Shown here: positions 54,609-63,114 of the stretch, in pieces | Numbering within the stretch: position 1 is the first letter of the stretch | How the letters are laid out: the number at the start of each line of letters is the position of its first letter | Source: Christiangramia echinicola DSM 19838 | Lineage (GTDB): Bacteria > Bacteroidota > Bacteroidia > Flavobacteriales > Flavobacteriaceae | Direction: 5' to 3' | DNA: 64,000 nt | Assembly: GCF_000423065.1 (NCBI RefSeq) | Contig: NZ_KE383973.1 | Span: forward strand, 157,141 to 221,140 | Position numbers and translations under genes: made by a program | The notes under the pieces: model-generated | Databases searched by the model: none | Told to the model about the DNA's origin: nothing | What the model saw: the letters and a program-made list of their open reading frames with translations, nothing else

Positions 54609-56807
54609 ATGGCTTTGACCGAAATTGATTTACACAAAGAACTGAAGAGGTACTTTGGATTTAGTCAGTTTAAGGGGCTTCAGGAAGAAGTAATTACCAG
54701 CATAGTTAAAGGAAATGACACTTTTGTGGTAATGCCAACTGGCGGAGGTAAATCTCTATGTTATCAGCTCCCTGCACTTATATCAGACGGTACTGCGATT
54801 GTAGTATCGCCCCTTATCGCATTAATGAAAAATCAGGTAGATGCTATACGTAGCATCTCCTCTGAGCATGGCGTGGCCCATGTTCTCAACTCCTCTTTAA
54901 ATAAAACCGAAGTAGCACAGGTAAAGGCTGATATTCGTAATGGTGTCTGCAAGTTGCTTTACGTAGCTCCCGAATCTTTAACTAAAGAAGATTACGTTGA
55001 CTTTCTAAAGAATCAAACTATAGCATTTCTTGCCGTAGATGAAGCTCACTGTATTAGTGAATGGGGACATGATTTTAGACCGGAATATCGAAATCTTCGT
55101 CATATTCTTAAAAGGATAGGCGATAATATACCGGTAATAGGTCTAACCGCAACGGCAACCCCTAAAGTTCAGGAAGATATTCTGAAGAACTTAGGTATTA
55201 CTAATGCCAGAACTTTTAAGGCTAGTTTCAACAGGCCTAATCTGTATTACGAAGTAAGGCCGAAAACCAAGAATATTGAAGCCGATATTACCCGTTTTGT
55301 AAAACAGAATGACGGTAAGTCTGGTATCATTTATTGTCTTAGCAGGAAAAAAGTAGAAGAGTTGGCTCAGACACTTCAGGTAAATGGTATAAAAGCTGTC
55401 CCTTATCATGCAGGATTAGATGCAAAAACCAGGTCTAAACATCAGGATATGTTCCTTATGGAAGACATAGATGTGGTTGTGGCAACTATTGCCTTTGGAA
55501 TGGGAATAGATAAACCCGATGTGCGTTTTGTGATACATCATGATATTCCTAAAAGTATCGAAAGCTATTACCAGGAAACTGGTCGTGCCGGTAGAGACGG
55601 GGGAGAAGGTCATTGCCTGGCGTTCTATTCTTATAAGGATATAGAAAAACTTGAGAAATTCATGAGCGGAAAGCCTGTGGCAGAACAGGAAATTGGTCAT
55701 GCACTTTTACAGGAAGTAGTCGCTTATGCAGAAACTTCAGTTTCCAGGAGGAAATTCATTCTTCATTATTTCGGGGAAGAATTTGATTCTGAAACTGGTG
55801 AAGGAGCGAGTATGGATGATAATGTCCGGAATCCGAAAAAGCAACATGAAGCTAAAGATGATCTGGAACTTGCCTTGAAAACAGTAAAGGAGACCAATCA
55901 GCTATACAAATCCAAGGAAGTTGTAAAAACCATGATCGGTAAATCCAATGCGCTTATCCTTTCTCATAAAACTGATGAACACCCACTCTTTGGAAAAGGC
56001 CAGCATCGAGATTCCAGTTACTGGATGGCTTTGATAAGACAGGCCCTGGTTGCAGGATATTTAAAAAAGGACATAGAAACCTATGGCGTTGTAAAGATCA
56101 CGGAGAAAGGGAAGGAATATTTAAAAGATCCTGTTTCTTTTATGATGACTGAAGATCATATCTATAATGCCGCTACTGAAGATGCAGTTGTAAAAGCCGA
56201 TAAAGGAGGTGCCTCTGTAGATGCGCAACTTGTTAAAATGCTGAAAGACCTTCGGAAGAAAGTTTCCAAGAAAAAAGATCTGCCACCATTTGTTATCTTC
56301 CAGGATCCTTCGTTAGAAGATATGGCTTTAAAGTATCCGGTAAATCTGGATGAATTAAGTAATATTCACGGAGTAGGAGAAGGAAAGGCGAAAAAATATG
56401 GTAAAGAATTCGTAGATCTTATCGCCAGATATGTTGAAGATAATGATATAATAAGGCCTGATGATTTTGTTGTAAAGTCTACCGGTGCCAATAGTTCTCT
56501 AAAGCTATATATAATTCAGAATGTAGATAGAAAACTGCCTTTAACCGATATAGCTTCTGCGAAAGGAATGTCTATGCCAGAATTTATTAAGGAAATGGAG
56601 GCTATTGTTTATAGCGGTACTAAACTGAATATAGATTATTGGGTTGACGATATTCTGGATGAAGATCAACAGGAAGAGATCCATGAATATTTCCTGGAAG
56701 CTGAATCTGATAAGATAGATGAAGCAATGGAGGAATTCGACGGAGATTATGATGATGAAGAACTCAGGCTATACCGGATTAAATTTATAAGTCAGGTCGC
56801 AAATTAG
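54609..56807 (+). CDS. recQ: ATP-dependent DNA helicase RecQ
   Basis: 3'-5' helicase for recombination and repair. 732 residues: helicase core with MPTGGGKSLCYQLP near 43, DEAHCISEWGHDFRPEY near 145, and QETGRAGRDGGEG near 326; an RQC region; and an HRDC domain near 540-620; plus an acidic C-terminal tail. The zinc-binding cysteine cluster usual after the helicase core is missing: residues about 385-415 contain no Cys and are instead acidic and Asn/Lys-rich. A hairpin terminator follows. Confidence 0.94.
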   Translation: MALTEIDLHKELKRYFGFSQFKGLQEEVITSIVKGNDTFVVMPTGGGKSLCYQLPALISDGTAIVVSPLIALMKNQVDAIRSISSEHGVAHVLNSSLNKTEVAQVKADIRNGVCKLLYVAPESLTKEDYVDFLKNQTIAFLAVDEAHCISEWGHDFRPEYRNLRHILKRIGDNIPVIGLTATATPKVQEDILKNLGITNARTFKASFNRPNLYYEVRPKTKNIEADITRFVKQNDGKSGIIYCLSRKKVEELAQTLQVNGIKAVPYHAGLDAKTRSKHQDMFLMEDIDVVVATIAFGMGIDKPDVRFVIHHDIPKSIESYYQETGRAGRDGGEGHCLAFYSYKDIEKLEKFMSGKPVAEQEIGHALLQEVVAYAETSVSRRKFILHYFGEEFDSETGEGASMDDNVRNPKKQHEAKDDLELALKTVKETNQLYKSKEVVKTMIGKSNALILSHKTDEHPLFGKGQHRDSSYWMALIRQALVAGYLKKDIETYGVVKITEKGKEYLKDPVSFMMTEDHIYNAATEDAVVKADKGGASVDAQLVKMLKDLRKKVSKKKDLPPFVIFQDPSLEDMALKYPVNLDELSNIHGVGEGKAKKYGKEFVDLIARYVEDNDIIRPDDFVVKSTGANSSLKLYIIQNVDRKLPLTDIASAKGMSMPEFIKEMEAIVYSGTKLNIDYWVDDILDEDQQEEIHEYFLEAESDKIDEAMEEFDGDYDDEELRLYRIKFISQVAN

Positions 56808-56813
56808 AACATA

Positions 56814-56839
56814 AAAAAACCCGGAATTTCCGGGTTTTT
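56814..56839. terminator. Bidirectional intrinsic terminator
   Basis: CCCGGAA pairs with TTCCGGG (56820-56834), flanked by seven A on the left and five T on the right. It serves recQ on + and the convergent porT-like gene on minus. Confidence 0.85.
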
Positions 56840-56856
56840 CTTTTTATATAAATTTT

Positions 56857-57468
56857 CTAAAGCGCGTAAGAAACACTGAGTATCCATTGTGATGGTCTAG
56901 AGTCTATAGTGAAACCTGAATCTTCAGCTATGTTTCCACCTTCTGCAAAATTATCCTGAAATGATCCTTCATGCCTTACATCAAAACCTAATCTTCCCAG
57001 ATCAAGGCCCGCACCAAGCTGGTAACCTACAGTGATATCTTTTTCCACATCTTCGATCTTAAGATCTGAACCTTTTATTTTGTTGTCTAAAATATATTGA
57101 AAAGACGGGCCAGCCTTTATGTTTAAAGGGCCTAAAATATTAATCCCGACTAAAACCGGAGCGTCGATCTTGCTAAGTTTATAATCGAACGCAGAATATT
57201 CTGTATTCAATTCAGTGTACATTAATTCTGGTTGAATGAAGATCCCCAGAAGTTCAAATTGAGCAAATAATCCGGCATGGAAGCCAGTTTTATCTTCACC
57301 TTTTTCAAAGGAAGAAGTGAAATCGCCAGAAACATCACTAAAAGTTTCATAATCGCCAGTTGCGCCATAATTCAGTCCACCCTTGATTCCAAAACTTGCA
57401 TTTTGAGCACTCATTCCAAAACCGGTAATTAGAATAGCTGCTAACATTAACTTTTTCATATTCTTCAT
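56857..57468 (-). CDS. PorT-family outer membrane beta-barrel protein
   Basis: 203 residues. Signal peptide of about 22 residues (MKKLMLAAILITGFGMSAQ, from an alternative ATG three codons in), then alternating strands ending in WILSVSYAL, the typical C-terminal strand of outer-membrane barrels. FGIKGGLNYGA near 27 and FQPEL-like LGIFIQPELMY near 73 are hallmarks of the PF13568 (outer membrane beta-barrel) family. The role is unknown; it may be a small porin or secretion-linked barrel. Confidence 0.82.
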   Translation of the reverse strand: MKNMKKLMLAAILITGFGMSAQNASFGIKGGLNYGATGDYETFSDVSGDFTSSFEKGEDKTGFHAGLFAQFELLGIFIQPELMYTELNTEYSAFDYKLSKIDAPVLVGINILGPLNIKAGPSFQYILDNKIKGSDLKIEDVEKDITVGYQLGAGLDLGRLGFDVRHEGSFQDNFAEGGNIAEDSGFTIDSRPSQWILSVSYAL

Positions 57469-57523
57469 GTTTATCGTTTGGCTAATATAACGCGCTTTAA
57501 CGAATGTTTATTTCCATTAAATG

Positions 57524-57555
57524 AAAAAAGCCTTTCAGTTTATTAGCTGAAAGGC
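57524..57555 (-). terminator. Intrinsic terminator of the transketolase genes
   Basis: On the minus strand GCCTTTCAG pairs with CTGAAAGGC around an eight-base loop, followed by six T (57529-57524). It sits 26 bases after the stop at 57581. Confidence 0.85.
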
Positions 57556-57580
57556 CTTTAAAATACTGACTATTAGTGTA

Positions 57581-58534
57581 TTATTTACGCTTTAAAACTT
57601 TTTCAGAAGCCTTTACGATCGCAGCTGCGTTTAACCCGTATTTGTCCATTAATTGTGCTGGAGTCCCACTTTCTCCAAAAGTATCTTTAGTAGCGACAAA
57701 TTCCTGAGGAGTAGGATGATTCTCTGCTAAAGTCCTGGCAACGCTCTCTCCTAATCCACCAAGGAAGTTATGTTCTTCTGCTGTCACCACACAACCAGTT
57801 TTCTTCGCAGATTCTATAATTGCATTTTCGTCTAGAGGCTTGATCGTGTGAATATCTATCACTTCAGCACTGATTCCTTTTTCATTCAGTTCTACAGCAG
57901 CCTGGATTGCTTCCCAAACTAAATGTCCGGTTGCAATGATCGTAACATCTGTACCTTCATATAATTTAAGTGCTTTCCCGATCTCAAATTTCTGATCTTC
58001 GGGAGTGAAATTAGCCACTTTTGGTCTTCCGAATCTAAGGTAAACCGGTCCGTCATGTTCAGCGATGGCAAGAGTTGCAGCTTTCGTCTGATTGTAGTCA
58101 CAGGTGTTGATCACGGTCATTCCTGGTAGCATCTTCATCAATCCTAGGTCTTCCAGAATCTGGTGAGTTGCACCATCTTCTCCTAAAGTAACTCCGGCGT
58201 GAGAAGCACAGATCTTCACGTTTTTACCTGAATAGGCTACACTCTGGCGAATCTGGTCATAAACTCTTCCGGTAGAAAAGTTGGCAAAAGTACCTGTAAA
58301 AGGAATTTTCCCGCCAATGGTCATACCAGCAGCCATTCCTATCATATTTGCTTCAGCAATACCAACCTGGAAAAAACGCTCCGGGTGGTTTGCTTTAAAA
58401 TCGTCCATTTTAAGTGATCCCGTAAGATCGGCACATAGAGCAACCACATTTTCATTGGTTTTACCTAATTCGGTTAACCCTGCTCCAAAACCTGAACGGG
58501 TATCTTTACTTCCTGTATTCTTATATTCTTTCAT
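57581..58534 (-). CDS. tktB: Transketolase, C-terminal subunit
   Basis: 317 residues carrying the pyrimidine-binding and C-terminal domains of transketolase. CASHAGVTLGEDGATHQ near 110 and EHNFLGGLGESVART near 253 are typical. It acts with the subunit encoded at 58574 to form the thiamine-diphosphate enzyme of the pentose phosphate pathway. The two genes are 39 bases apart. The split form is common in Bacteroidetes. The symbol is only for orientation. Confidence 0.92.
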   Translation of the reverse strand: MKEYKNTGSKDTRSGFGAGLTELGKTNENVVALCADLTGSLKMDDFKANHPERFFQVGIAEANMIGMAAGMTIGGKIPFTGTFANFSTGRVYDQIRQSVAYSGKNVKICASHAGVTLGEDGATHQILEDLGLMKMLPGMTVINTCDYNQTKAATLAIAEHDGPVYLRFGRPKVANFTPEDQKFEIGKALKLYEGTDVTIIATGHLVWEAIQAAVELNEKGISAEVIDIHTIKPLDENAIIESAKKTGCVVTAEEHNFLGGLGESVARTLAENHPTPQEFVATKDTFGESGTPAQLMDKYGLNAAAIVKASEKVLKRK

Positions 58535-58573
58535 GGTCTTTAAATTTTTGATATTAATGAATATTACTCTGGC

Positions 58574-59419
58574 TTAATAGTCACCAAGAGTTTCAGGGTT
58601 TTGAGCAAGTCCTGTCTCCAGCTGCTCATCATTTGGCGCTTTACCATGCCAAGCATGAGTATGCATCATAAAGTCTACTCCGTTACCCATTACTGTATTC
58701 ATTAATATGCAAACCGGTTTACCTTTTCCGGTTCTTGATTTTGCCTCTTTAAGACCGTCAATAACCTGTTGAAGGTCGTTACCATCTTCAATTTCCATAA
58801 CATCCCATCCAAAAGCTTCAAATTTAGCTTTAAGATTTCCAAGAGGAAGTACTGTTTCGGTACTACCATCTATCTGCTGACCGTTAAGATCTACCGTAGA
58901 AATAATATTATCGATTTTATTCCCTGCAGCATACATGATCGCTTCCCAGTTCTGACCTTCCTGTAATTCACCATCTCCATGTAGAGAATAAACTATATGG
59001 TCATCATTATTCAACTTTTTTGTTTGAGCTGCTCCAAGCGCCACACTCATTCCCTGACCCAAAGATCCGGAAGCAATTCTAATTCCCGGCAGACCTTCAT
59101 GAGTAGTTGGATGTCCCTGAAGGCGGGAATCAATTAATCTGAAAGTATTCAATTCTTCTACTGGAAAATATCCGCTACGCGCAAGTACACTATAAAATAC
59201 AGGTGAAATATGGCCATTGGAAAGGAAGAAAAGATCTTCTTCTTTACCGTCCATATTAAAGCTGGTGTTGTGATCCATAACCTCCTGATATAGCGCAGTA
59301 AAAAACTCGGTACAGCCCAAGGATCCTCCCGGGTGACCGGAATTAACCTTATGTACCTGCCTTAAAATATCCCTGCGAACCTGGGTAGCAAAATCTTGTA
59401 ATTCGTTGATGTCTGGCAT
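58574..59419 (-). CDS. tktA: Transketolase, N-terminal subunit
   Basis: 281 residues from the ATG at 59419. An open frame runs on to 59479 but the promoter at 59445-59475 lies inside that extension, so 59419 is the start. HKVNSGHPGGSLG near 21 binds thiamine diphosphate phosphate groups and GDGELQEGQNWEA near 144 the metal ion. It heads the operon. Confidence 0.93.
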   Translation of the reverse strand: MPDINELQDFATQVRRDILRQVHKVNSGHPGGSLGCTEFFTALYQEVMDHNTSFNMDGKEEDLFFLSNGHISPVFYSVLARSGYFPVEELNTFRLIDSRLQGHPTTHEGLPGIRIASGSLGQGMSVALGAAQTKKLNNDDHIVYSLHGDGELQEGQNWEAIMYAAGNKIDNIISTVDLNGQQIDGSTETVLPLGNLKAKFEAFGWDVMEIEDGNDLQQVIDGLKEAKSRTGKGKPVCILMNTVMGNGVDFMMHTHAWHGKAPNDEQLETGLAQNPETLGDY

Positions 59420-59444
59420 TTTAAATTGTGTTGTTTTAATGCGG

Positions 59445-59475
59445 CAAAAATAACTTTTTAAAAAGCTTTGACAAA
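59445..59475 (-). promoter_or_regulatory. Bacteroidetes-type promoter for transketolase
   Basis: The minus strand has TTTG (59475-59472), 19 bases, then TATTTTTG (59452-59445). This is an exact match to the TTTG-N19-TAnnTTTG form. The ATG at 59419 follows 25 bases later. Confidence 0.75.
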
Positions 59476-59560
59476 GCAACTATAGCCCAGTTATTAACTT
59501 TTTATTGAAAATACTAACAAGCTGTGTTGGATTTGGCCTTCCATATGATATTTAGTTGAG

Positions 59561-59568
59561 TATCTTTG
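59561..59568 (+). promoter_or_regulatory. Possible -7 box for tgt
   Basis: TATCTTTG matches TAnnTTTG. The nearest upstream TTTG (59532-59535) is 25 bases away, more than the usual 19-21. Confidence 0.4.
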
Positions 59569-59591
59569 CACCCATTAAACTGAACTATGAA

Positions 59592-59681
59592 ATGAGCCAA
59601 GTCAATAACTATATCCCAACACAACAAATTATTGGCGAATTGCATCTGACCATTTCTGAACAATTATATATCACCAGATGA
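59592..59681 (+). CDS. Possible 29-codon leader peptide before tgt
   Basis: ATG at 59592 opens 29 codons that close with TGA overlapping the tgt ATG (ATGA at 59678-59681). It starts about 24 bases after the -7 box, where the first start codon of a tgt transcript would be. It may couple translation of tgt. No homologue is recognised and it may be a chance frame. Confidence 0.3.
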   Translation: MSQVNNYIPTQQIIGELHLTISEQLYITR

Positions 59682-60808
59682 AATTTGAACTTTTAACTAC
59701 CGATCCCGGTAGTAAAGCACGTGCAGGAAAAATAACTACAGATCACGGAGTAATAGAAACGCCTATTTTTATGCCGGTTGGTACCGTGGCTTCTGTAAAA
59801 GGTGTTCATCAAAAAGAACTTAAAGAAGATATTAATCCAGATATAATATTAGGTAACACCTATCATCTTTATTTAAGACCAAAAACCGAAATTTTGAAAA
59901 AAGCCGGAGGTCTTCATAAATTCATGAACTGGGACCGGAATATTCTAACCGATAGTGGAGGATATCAGGTATATTCACTTTCTGCCAGAAGAAAGATCAA
60001 AGAAGAAGGGGTTAAGTTCAAATCTCATATCGACGGCTCTTATCATACTTTCACTCCAGAAAATGTGATGGAAATTCAAAGAGCCATAGGGGCAGATATC
60101 ATTATGGCTTTTGATGAATGTACACCTTATCCTTGCGATTATAATTACGCAAAAAGATCGATGCATATGACGCATCGCTGGCTGGACAGGTGTATTAATC
60201 ATCTGGAAAAGACTCCAGAGATCTATGATTATAAACAGACCTTTTTCCCGATTGTACAGGGTAGTACTTATAAAGATCTGAGAAAACAATCAGCGGAATA
60301 TATAGCTAATTCAGGGGCTGAAGGTAATGCGATTGGAGGACTTTCTGTTGGTGAGCCAGCAGAAGAAATGTATGCAATGACAGAGGTTGTAACTGAGATT
60401 CTTCCTGAAGACAAGCCAAGATATTTGATGGGAGTAGGAACACCTATTAATATTCTGGAAAATATTGCGTTAGGTATAGATATGTTTGATTGTGTAATGC
60501 CTACTAGAAATGGTAGAAATGGAATGCTTTTTACGGCTCACGGAACGATTAATATCAAGAATAAGAAATGGGAAGCAGATTTTTCTCCAATAGATCCTGA
60601 AGGTGAAAGTTTTGTAGATTCTATGTATTCTAAAGCCTATGTTCGCCATTTGTTCTCAGTTAATGAAATGCTTGGCAGGCAAATTGCTAGTATTCATAAC
60701 CTGAGCTTTTATCTTTGGTTGGTAAGAGAAGCAAGAAAACATATCTTAGCGGGAGATTTCCCACAATGGAAAGATAAAATGGTGAAGCAAATGGATAAAC
60801 GTCTTTAA
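59678..60808 (+). CDS. tgt: tRNA-guanine transglycosylase
   Basis: Exchanges guanine at position 34 of certain tRNAs for preQ1 on the way to queuosine. 376 residues: DSGGYQVYSL near 92, GGLSVGEP near 223, and GIDMFDCVMPTRNGRNG near 267 carry the active-site Asp residues. The usual zinc site CxCxxC is absent: the matching segment reads DPEGESFVDS at about 305-314, although the His of IHNLSFY near 340 is kept. It is followed nine bases later by the lptG-like gene. Confidence 0.94.
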   Translation: MKFELLTTDPGSKARAGKITTDHGVIETPIFMPVGTVASVKGVHQKELKEDINPDIILGNTYHLYLRPKTEILKKAGGLHKFMNWDRNILTDSGGYQVYSLSARRKIKEEGVKFKSHIDGSYHTFTPENVMEIQRAIGADIIMAFDECTPYPCDYNYAKRSMHMTHRWLDRCINHLEKTPEIYDYKQTFFPIVQGSTYKDLRKQSAEYIANSGAEGNAIGGLSVGEPAEEMYAMTEVVTEILPEDKPRYLMGVGTPINILENIALGIDMFDCVMPTRNGRNGMLFTAHGTINIKNKKWEADFSPIDPEGESFVDSMYSKAYVRHLFSVNEMLGRQIASIHNLSFYLWLVREARKHILAGDFPQWKDKMVKQMDKRL

Positions 60809-60817
60809 TTCCGGAAT

Positions 60818-61894
60818 TTGAAAATCCTCGATTGGTACATACTTAAAAGGTATTTAGGAACATTTACAATGATGTTGGTTTTGTTCATACCTATTGGTAT
60901 TACTGTAAACCTTGCTGAAAAAATTGATAAGATCCTTGATAATGAAGTTCCTTTCATAGAAGTAGCCAACTATTATCTGGATTTTACGATCTACTTCGCC
61001 AATCTGCTATTTCCTATTTTCCTGTTCCTTTCGGTGATCTGGTTCACTTCTAAGCTGGCCATGAATACAGAGATAGTAGCCATTTTAAGTAGTGGAGTTT
61101 CGTTTTATAGATTTTTGAGACCTTATTTAATAGGTGCGACCATTGTTTGTGTGGGTGCTTTAGTACTTGCCATGTATTTGGCTCCTCAGGCAAGTAAGGG
61201 ATTTAATGAGTTTAAATACCAATATCTAAAAAGAGGGGATAAAGTTCAGGAGACTAGTGATGTTTACCGGCAGATAAATGATAATGAGTTTATTTATGCC
61301 AGTCATTTTCAACCAAAAACAAAATCGGCCCGGAATTTTACTTTAGAACATTTCGAGGGAAATGAACTGAAGTTTAAAATAAGCGCTTCTAATTTAAGAT
61401 ATAATGAAGAAGATAGCCTGTATAATTTAACCAGGGTAGATAAAAGAATTATCGGTAAAGAAGAGGATAGCATAATGTATATGAGAACTCTTGATACCAT
61501 ACTTCCTTTTGAATTCGATGAATTAACCCCGGAATCGTATATCGCTGAAACACTGAACTATACAGAGCTTAATGACTTTATTGAAAAAGAGAGTCGAAGA
61601 GGTTCTGGAAATATCAATAGATATCTTGTGGTGGCATATAAAAGATGGAGTATCCCGATTTCCGCCTTCATATTAACCATAATTGCGGTGGCCGTAGCGT
61701 CTTTTAAAAGAAGAGGAGGGATGGGAGTAAATCTCGCCGTAGGAATTTCCCTGGCCTTCATCTTTATATTTTTCGATAAAGTTTTCGGGACTATGGCAGA
61801 GCAGTCTACATTTTCTCCTTTAATCGCTGTTTGGTTTCCGAATATAGTCTTTGGAGTACTGGCAATTATTTTGTTATTCCGCGCCAAACGCTAG
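60818..61894 (+). CDS. lptG: LptF/LptG-family LPS export permease
   Basis: 358 residues of the YjgP/YjgQ family, the membrane part of the LPS export ABC transporter whose ATPase is LptB. LKILDWYILKRYLGTF is the typical N-terminus and supports the TTG at 60818 as start; no ATG fits. Membrane helices lie near 12-35, 50-75, 95-120 in the first half and 275-355 at the end, with a periplasmic beta-jellyroll between. LptG is a likely name, LptF possible. Confidence 0.87.
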   Translation: MKILDWYILKRYLGTFTMMLVLFIPIGITVNLAEKIDKILDNEVPFIEVANYYLDFTIYFANLLFPIFLFLSVIWFTSKLAMNTEIVAILSSGVSFYRFLRPYLIGATIVCVGALVLAMYLAPQASKGFNEFKYQYLKRGDKVQETSDVYRQINDNEFIYASHFQPKTKSARNFTLEHFEGNELKFKISASNLRYNEEDSLYNLTRVDKRIIGKEEDSIMYMRTLDTILPFEFDELTPESYIAETLNYTELNDFIEKESRRGSGNINRYLVVAYKRWSIPISAFILTIIAVAVASFKRRGGMGVNLAVGISLAFIFIFFDKVFGTMAEQSTFSPLIAVWFPNIVFGVLAIILLFRAKR

Positions 61895-61952
61895 CTTAGA
61901 AATTCTATTCAAAATTTAGCTTTATCGGGGATTTCTATCCTTTCAAAGTTGT

Positions 61953-61960
61953 TATATTTG
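61953..61960 (+). promoter_or_regulatory. Possible -7 box for accA
   Basis: TATATTTG matches the -7 consensus and lies 32 bases before the accA ATG. No TTG is found 19 bases upstream. Confidence 0.45.
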
Positions 61961-61992
61961 TATGCTATAAAAAAATAATTACCATAACCAAT

Positions 61993-62946
61993 ATGGAATA
62001 TTTAGAATTTGAACAACCTATAAAAGAACTTGAAGATCAATATGCGAAAGCATGTAATATTGGTGCAGAGAGTGAGGTTGATGTTACCGCTACCTGTAAG
62101 CAAATCGAAAAGAAACTTATAGAGAAGAAGAAAGAGATCTATAAGAATCTAACGCCATGGCAGCGTGTTCAGATATCAAGACATCCAAACAGACCTTATA
62201 CCTTAGATTATATCAATGCAATTTGTGGAGATACCTTTCTGGAGCTTCATGGAGATCGTAATGTTAAGGATGATAAAGCTATGATAGGTGGTCTTGGAAA
62301 GATAGATGACCAAAGCTTTATGTTCGTGGGTCAGCAAAAGGGATATAATACCAAGACAAGGCAATATCGAAACTTCGGGATGGCAAATCCAGAAGGATAT
62401 AGAAAAGCCCTAAGATTAATGAAATCTGCTGAAAAGTTTGGTGTACCGGTTGTTTGTTTTGTGGATACTCCGGGAGCTTATCCAGGACTGGAAGCCGAAG
62501 AAAGAGGACAGGGAGAAGCGATCGCCAGAAACATTCTTGAAATGACCAGGCTTAAAGTGCCAATTATCGTGGTGATCATTGGTGAAGGAGCCAGCGGTGG
62601 AGCATTAGGAATTGGTGTAGGAGATAAAGTATTAATGTTAGAAAATACATGGTATTCGGTGATTTCACCAGAGTCCTGTTCTTCTATTCTTTGGAGAAGC
62701 TGGGAGTACAAAGAAATTGCTGCCGAAGCATTAAAACTTACTGCTATTGATATGAAAAAGCAGAAACTGATAGATGAGATAGTTAAAGAGCCTTTAGGAG
62801 GAGCACATGGTAATAGGGAAGAGATTTTTAATACGGTAAAAACTTCGATTTCCAATGCCTATTCTGAATTCAAAAACTTATCACCAGAAGAATTGGTAGA
62901 AAAGAGAATGGATAAGTATTTGGACATGGGAGTGTTTAAAGGATAA
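61993..62946 (+). CDS. accA: Acetyl-CoA carboxylase carboxyltransferase subunit alpha
   Basis: Transfers CO2 from biotin to acetyl-CoA with AccD, giving malonyl-CoA for fatty acids. 317 residues, normal length. [11 protein letters not shown] at the start is typical, [20 protein letters not shown] near 156 and [16 protein letters not shown] near 196 form the acyl-CoA site. Followed by an intrinsic terminator. Confidence 0.95.
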   Translation: MEYLEFEQPIKELEDQYAKACNIGAESEVDVTATCKQIEKKLIEKKKEIYKNLTPWQRVQISRHPNRPYTLDYINAICGDTFLELHGDRNVKDDKAMIGGLGKIDDQSFMFVGQQKGYNTKTRQYRNFGMANPEGYRKALRLMKSAEKFGVPVVCFVDTPGAYPGLEAEERGQGEAIARNILEMTRLKVPIIVVIIGEGASGGALGIGVGDKVLMLENTWYSVISPESCSSILWRSWEYKEIAAEALKLTAIDMKKQKLIDEIVKEPLGGAHGNREEIFNTVKTSISNAYSEFKNLSPEELVEKRMDKYLDMGVFKG

Positions 62947-62973
62947 GTTCTTTATTTATACCACATCGTTATA

Positions 62974-63003
62974 AAATCCGGGGAAATACTTCCGGATTTT
63001 TTT
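62974..63003 (+). terminator. Intrinsic terminator of accA
   Basis: AAATCCGG pairs with CCGGATTT around a 10-base loop and is followed by a run of T to 63003. It lies 27 bases past the accA stop. Confidence 0.85.
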
Positions 63004-63031
63004 GTCTTATTAACAGAAAAATTTACTTATC

Positions 63032-63057
63032 AACAGGTAAATTGTTCATTACCTGTT
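63032..63057. promoter_or_regulatory. Perfect inverted repeat upstream of dnaB
   Basis: AACAGGTAA (63032-63040) and TTACCTGTT (63049-63057) are perfect 9-base arms around an 8-base spacer. It is 57 bases upstream of the dnaB ATG, between the accA terminator and the coding start. It has no T run, so an operator or other protein-binding site is more likely than a terminator. Confidence 0.5.
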
Positions 63058-63114
63058 AAGTAACTAGAGGCAATTTCTTTAAGATTGTCTTAACAAATTA
63101 ATTACTTTAGTTCT

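Noticed and set aside
62478..62855. Minus-strand open frame of 125 codons inside accA
   Set aside because: It is antisense to the strongly conserved accA and has no independent support.
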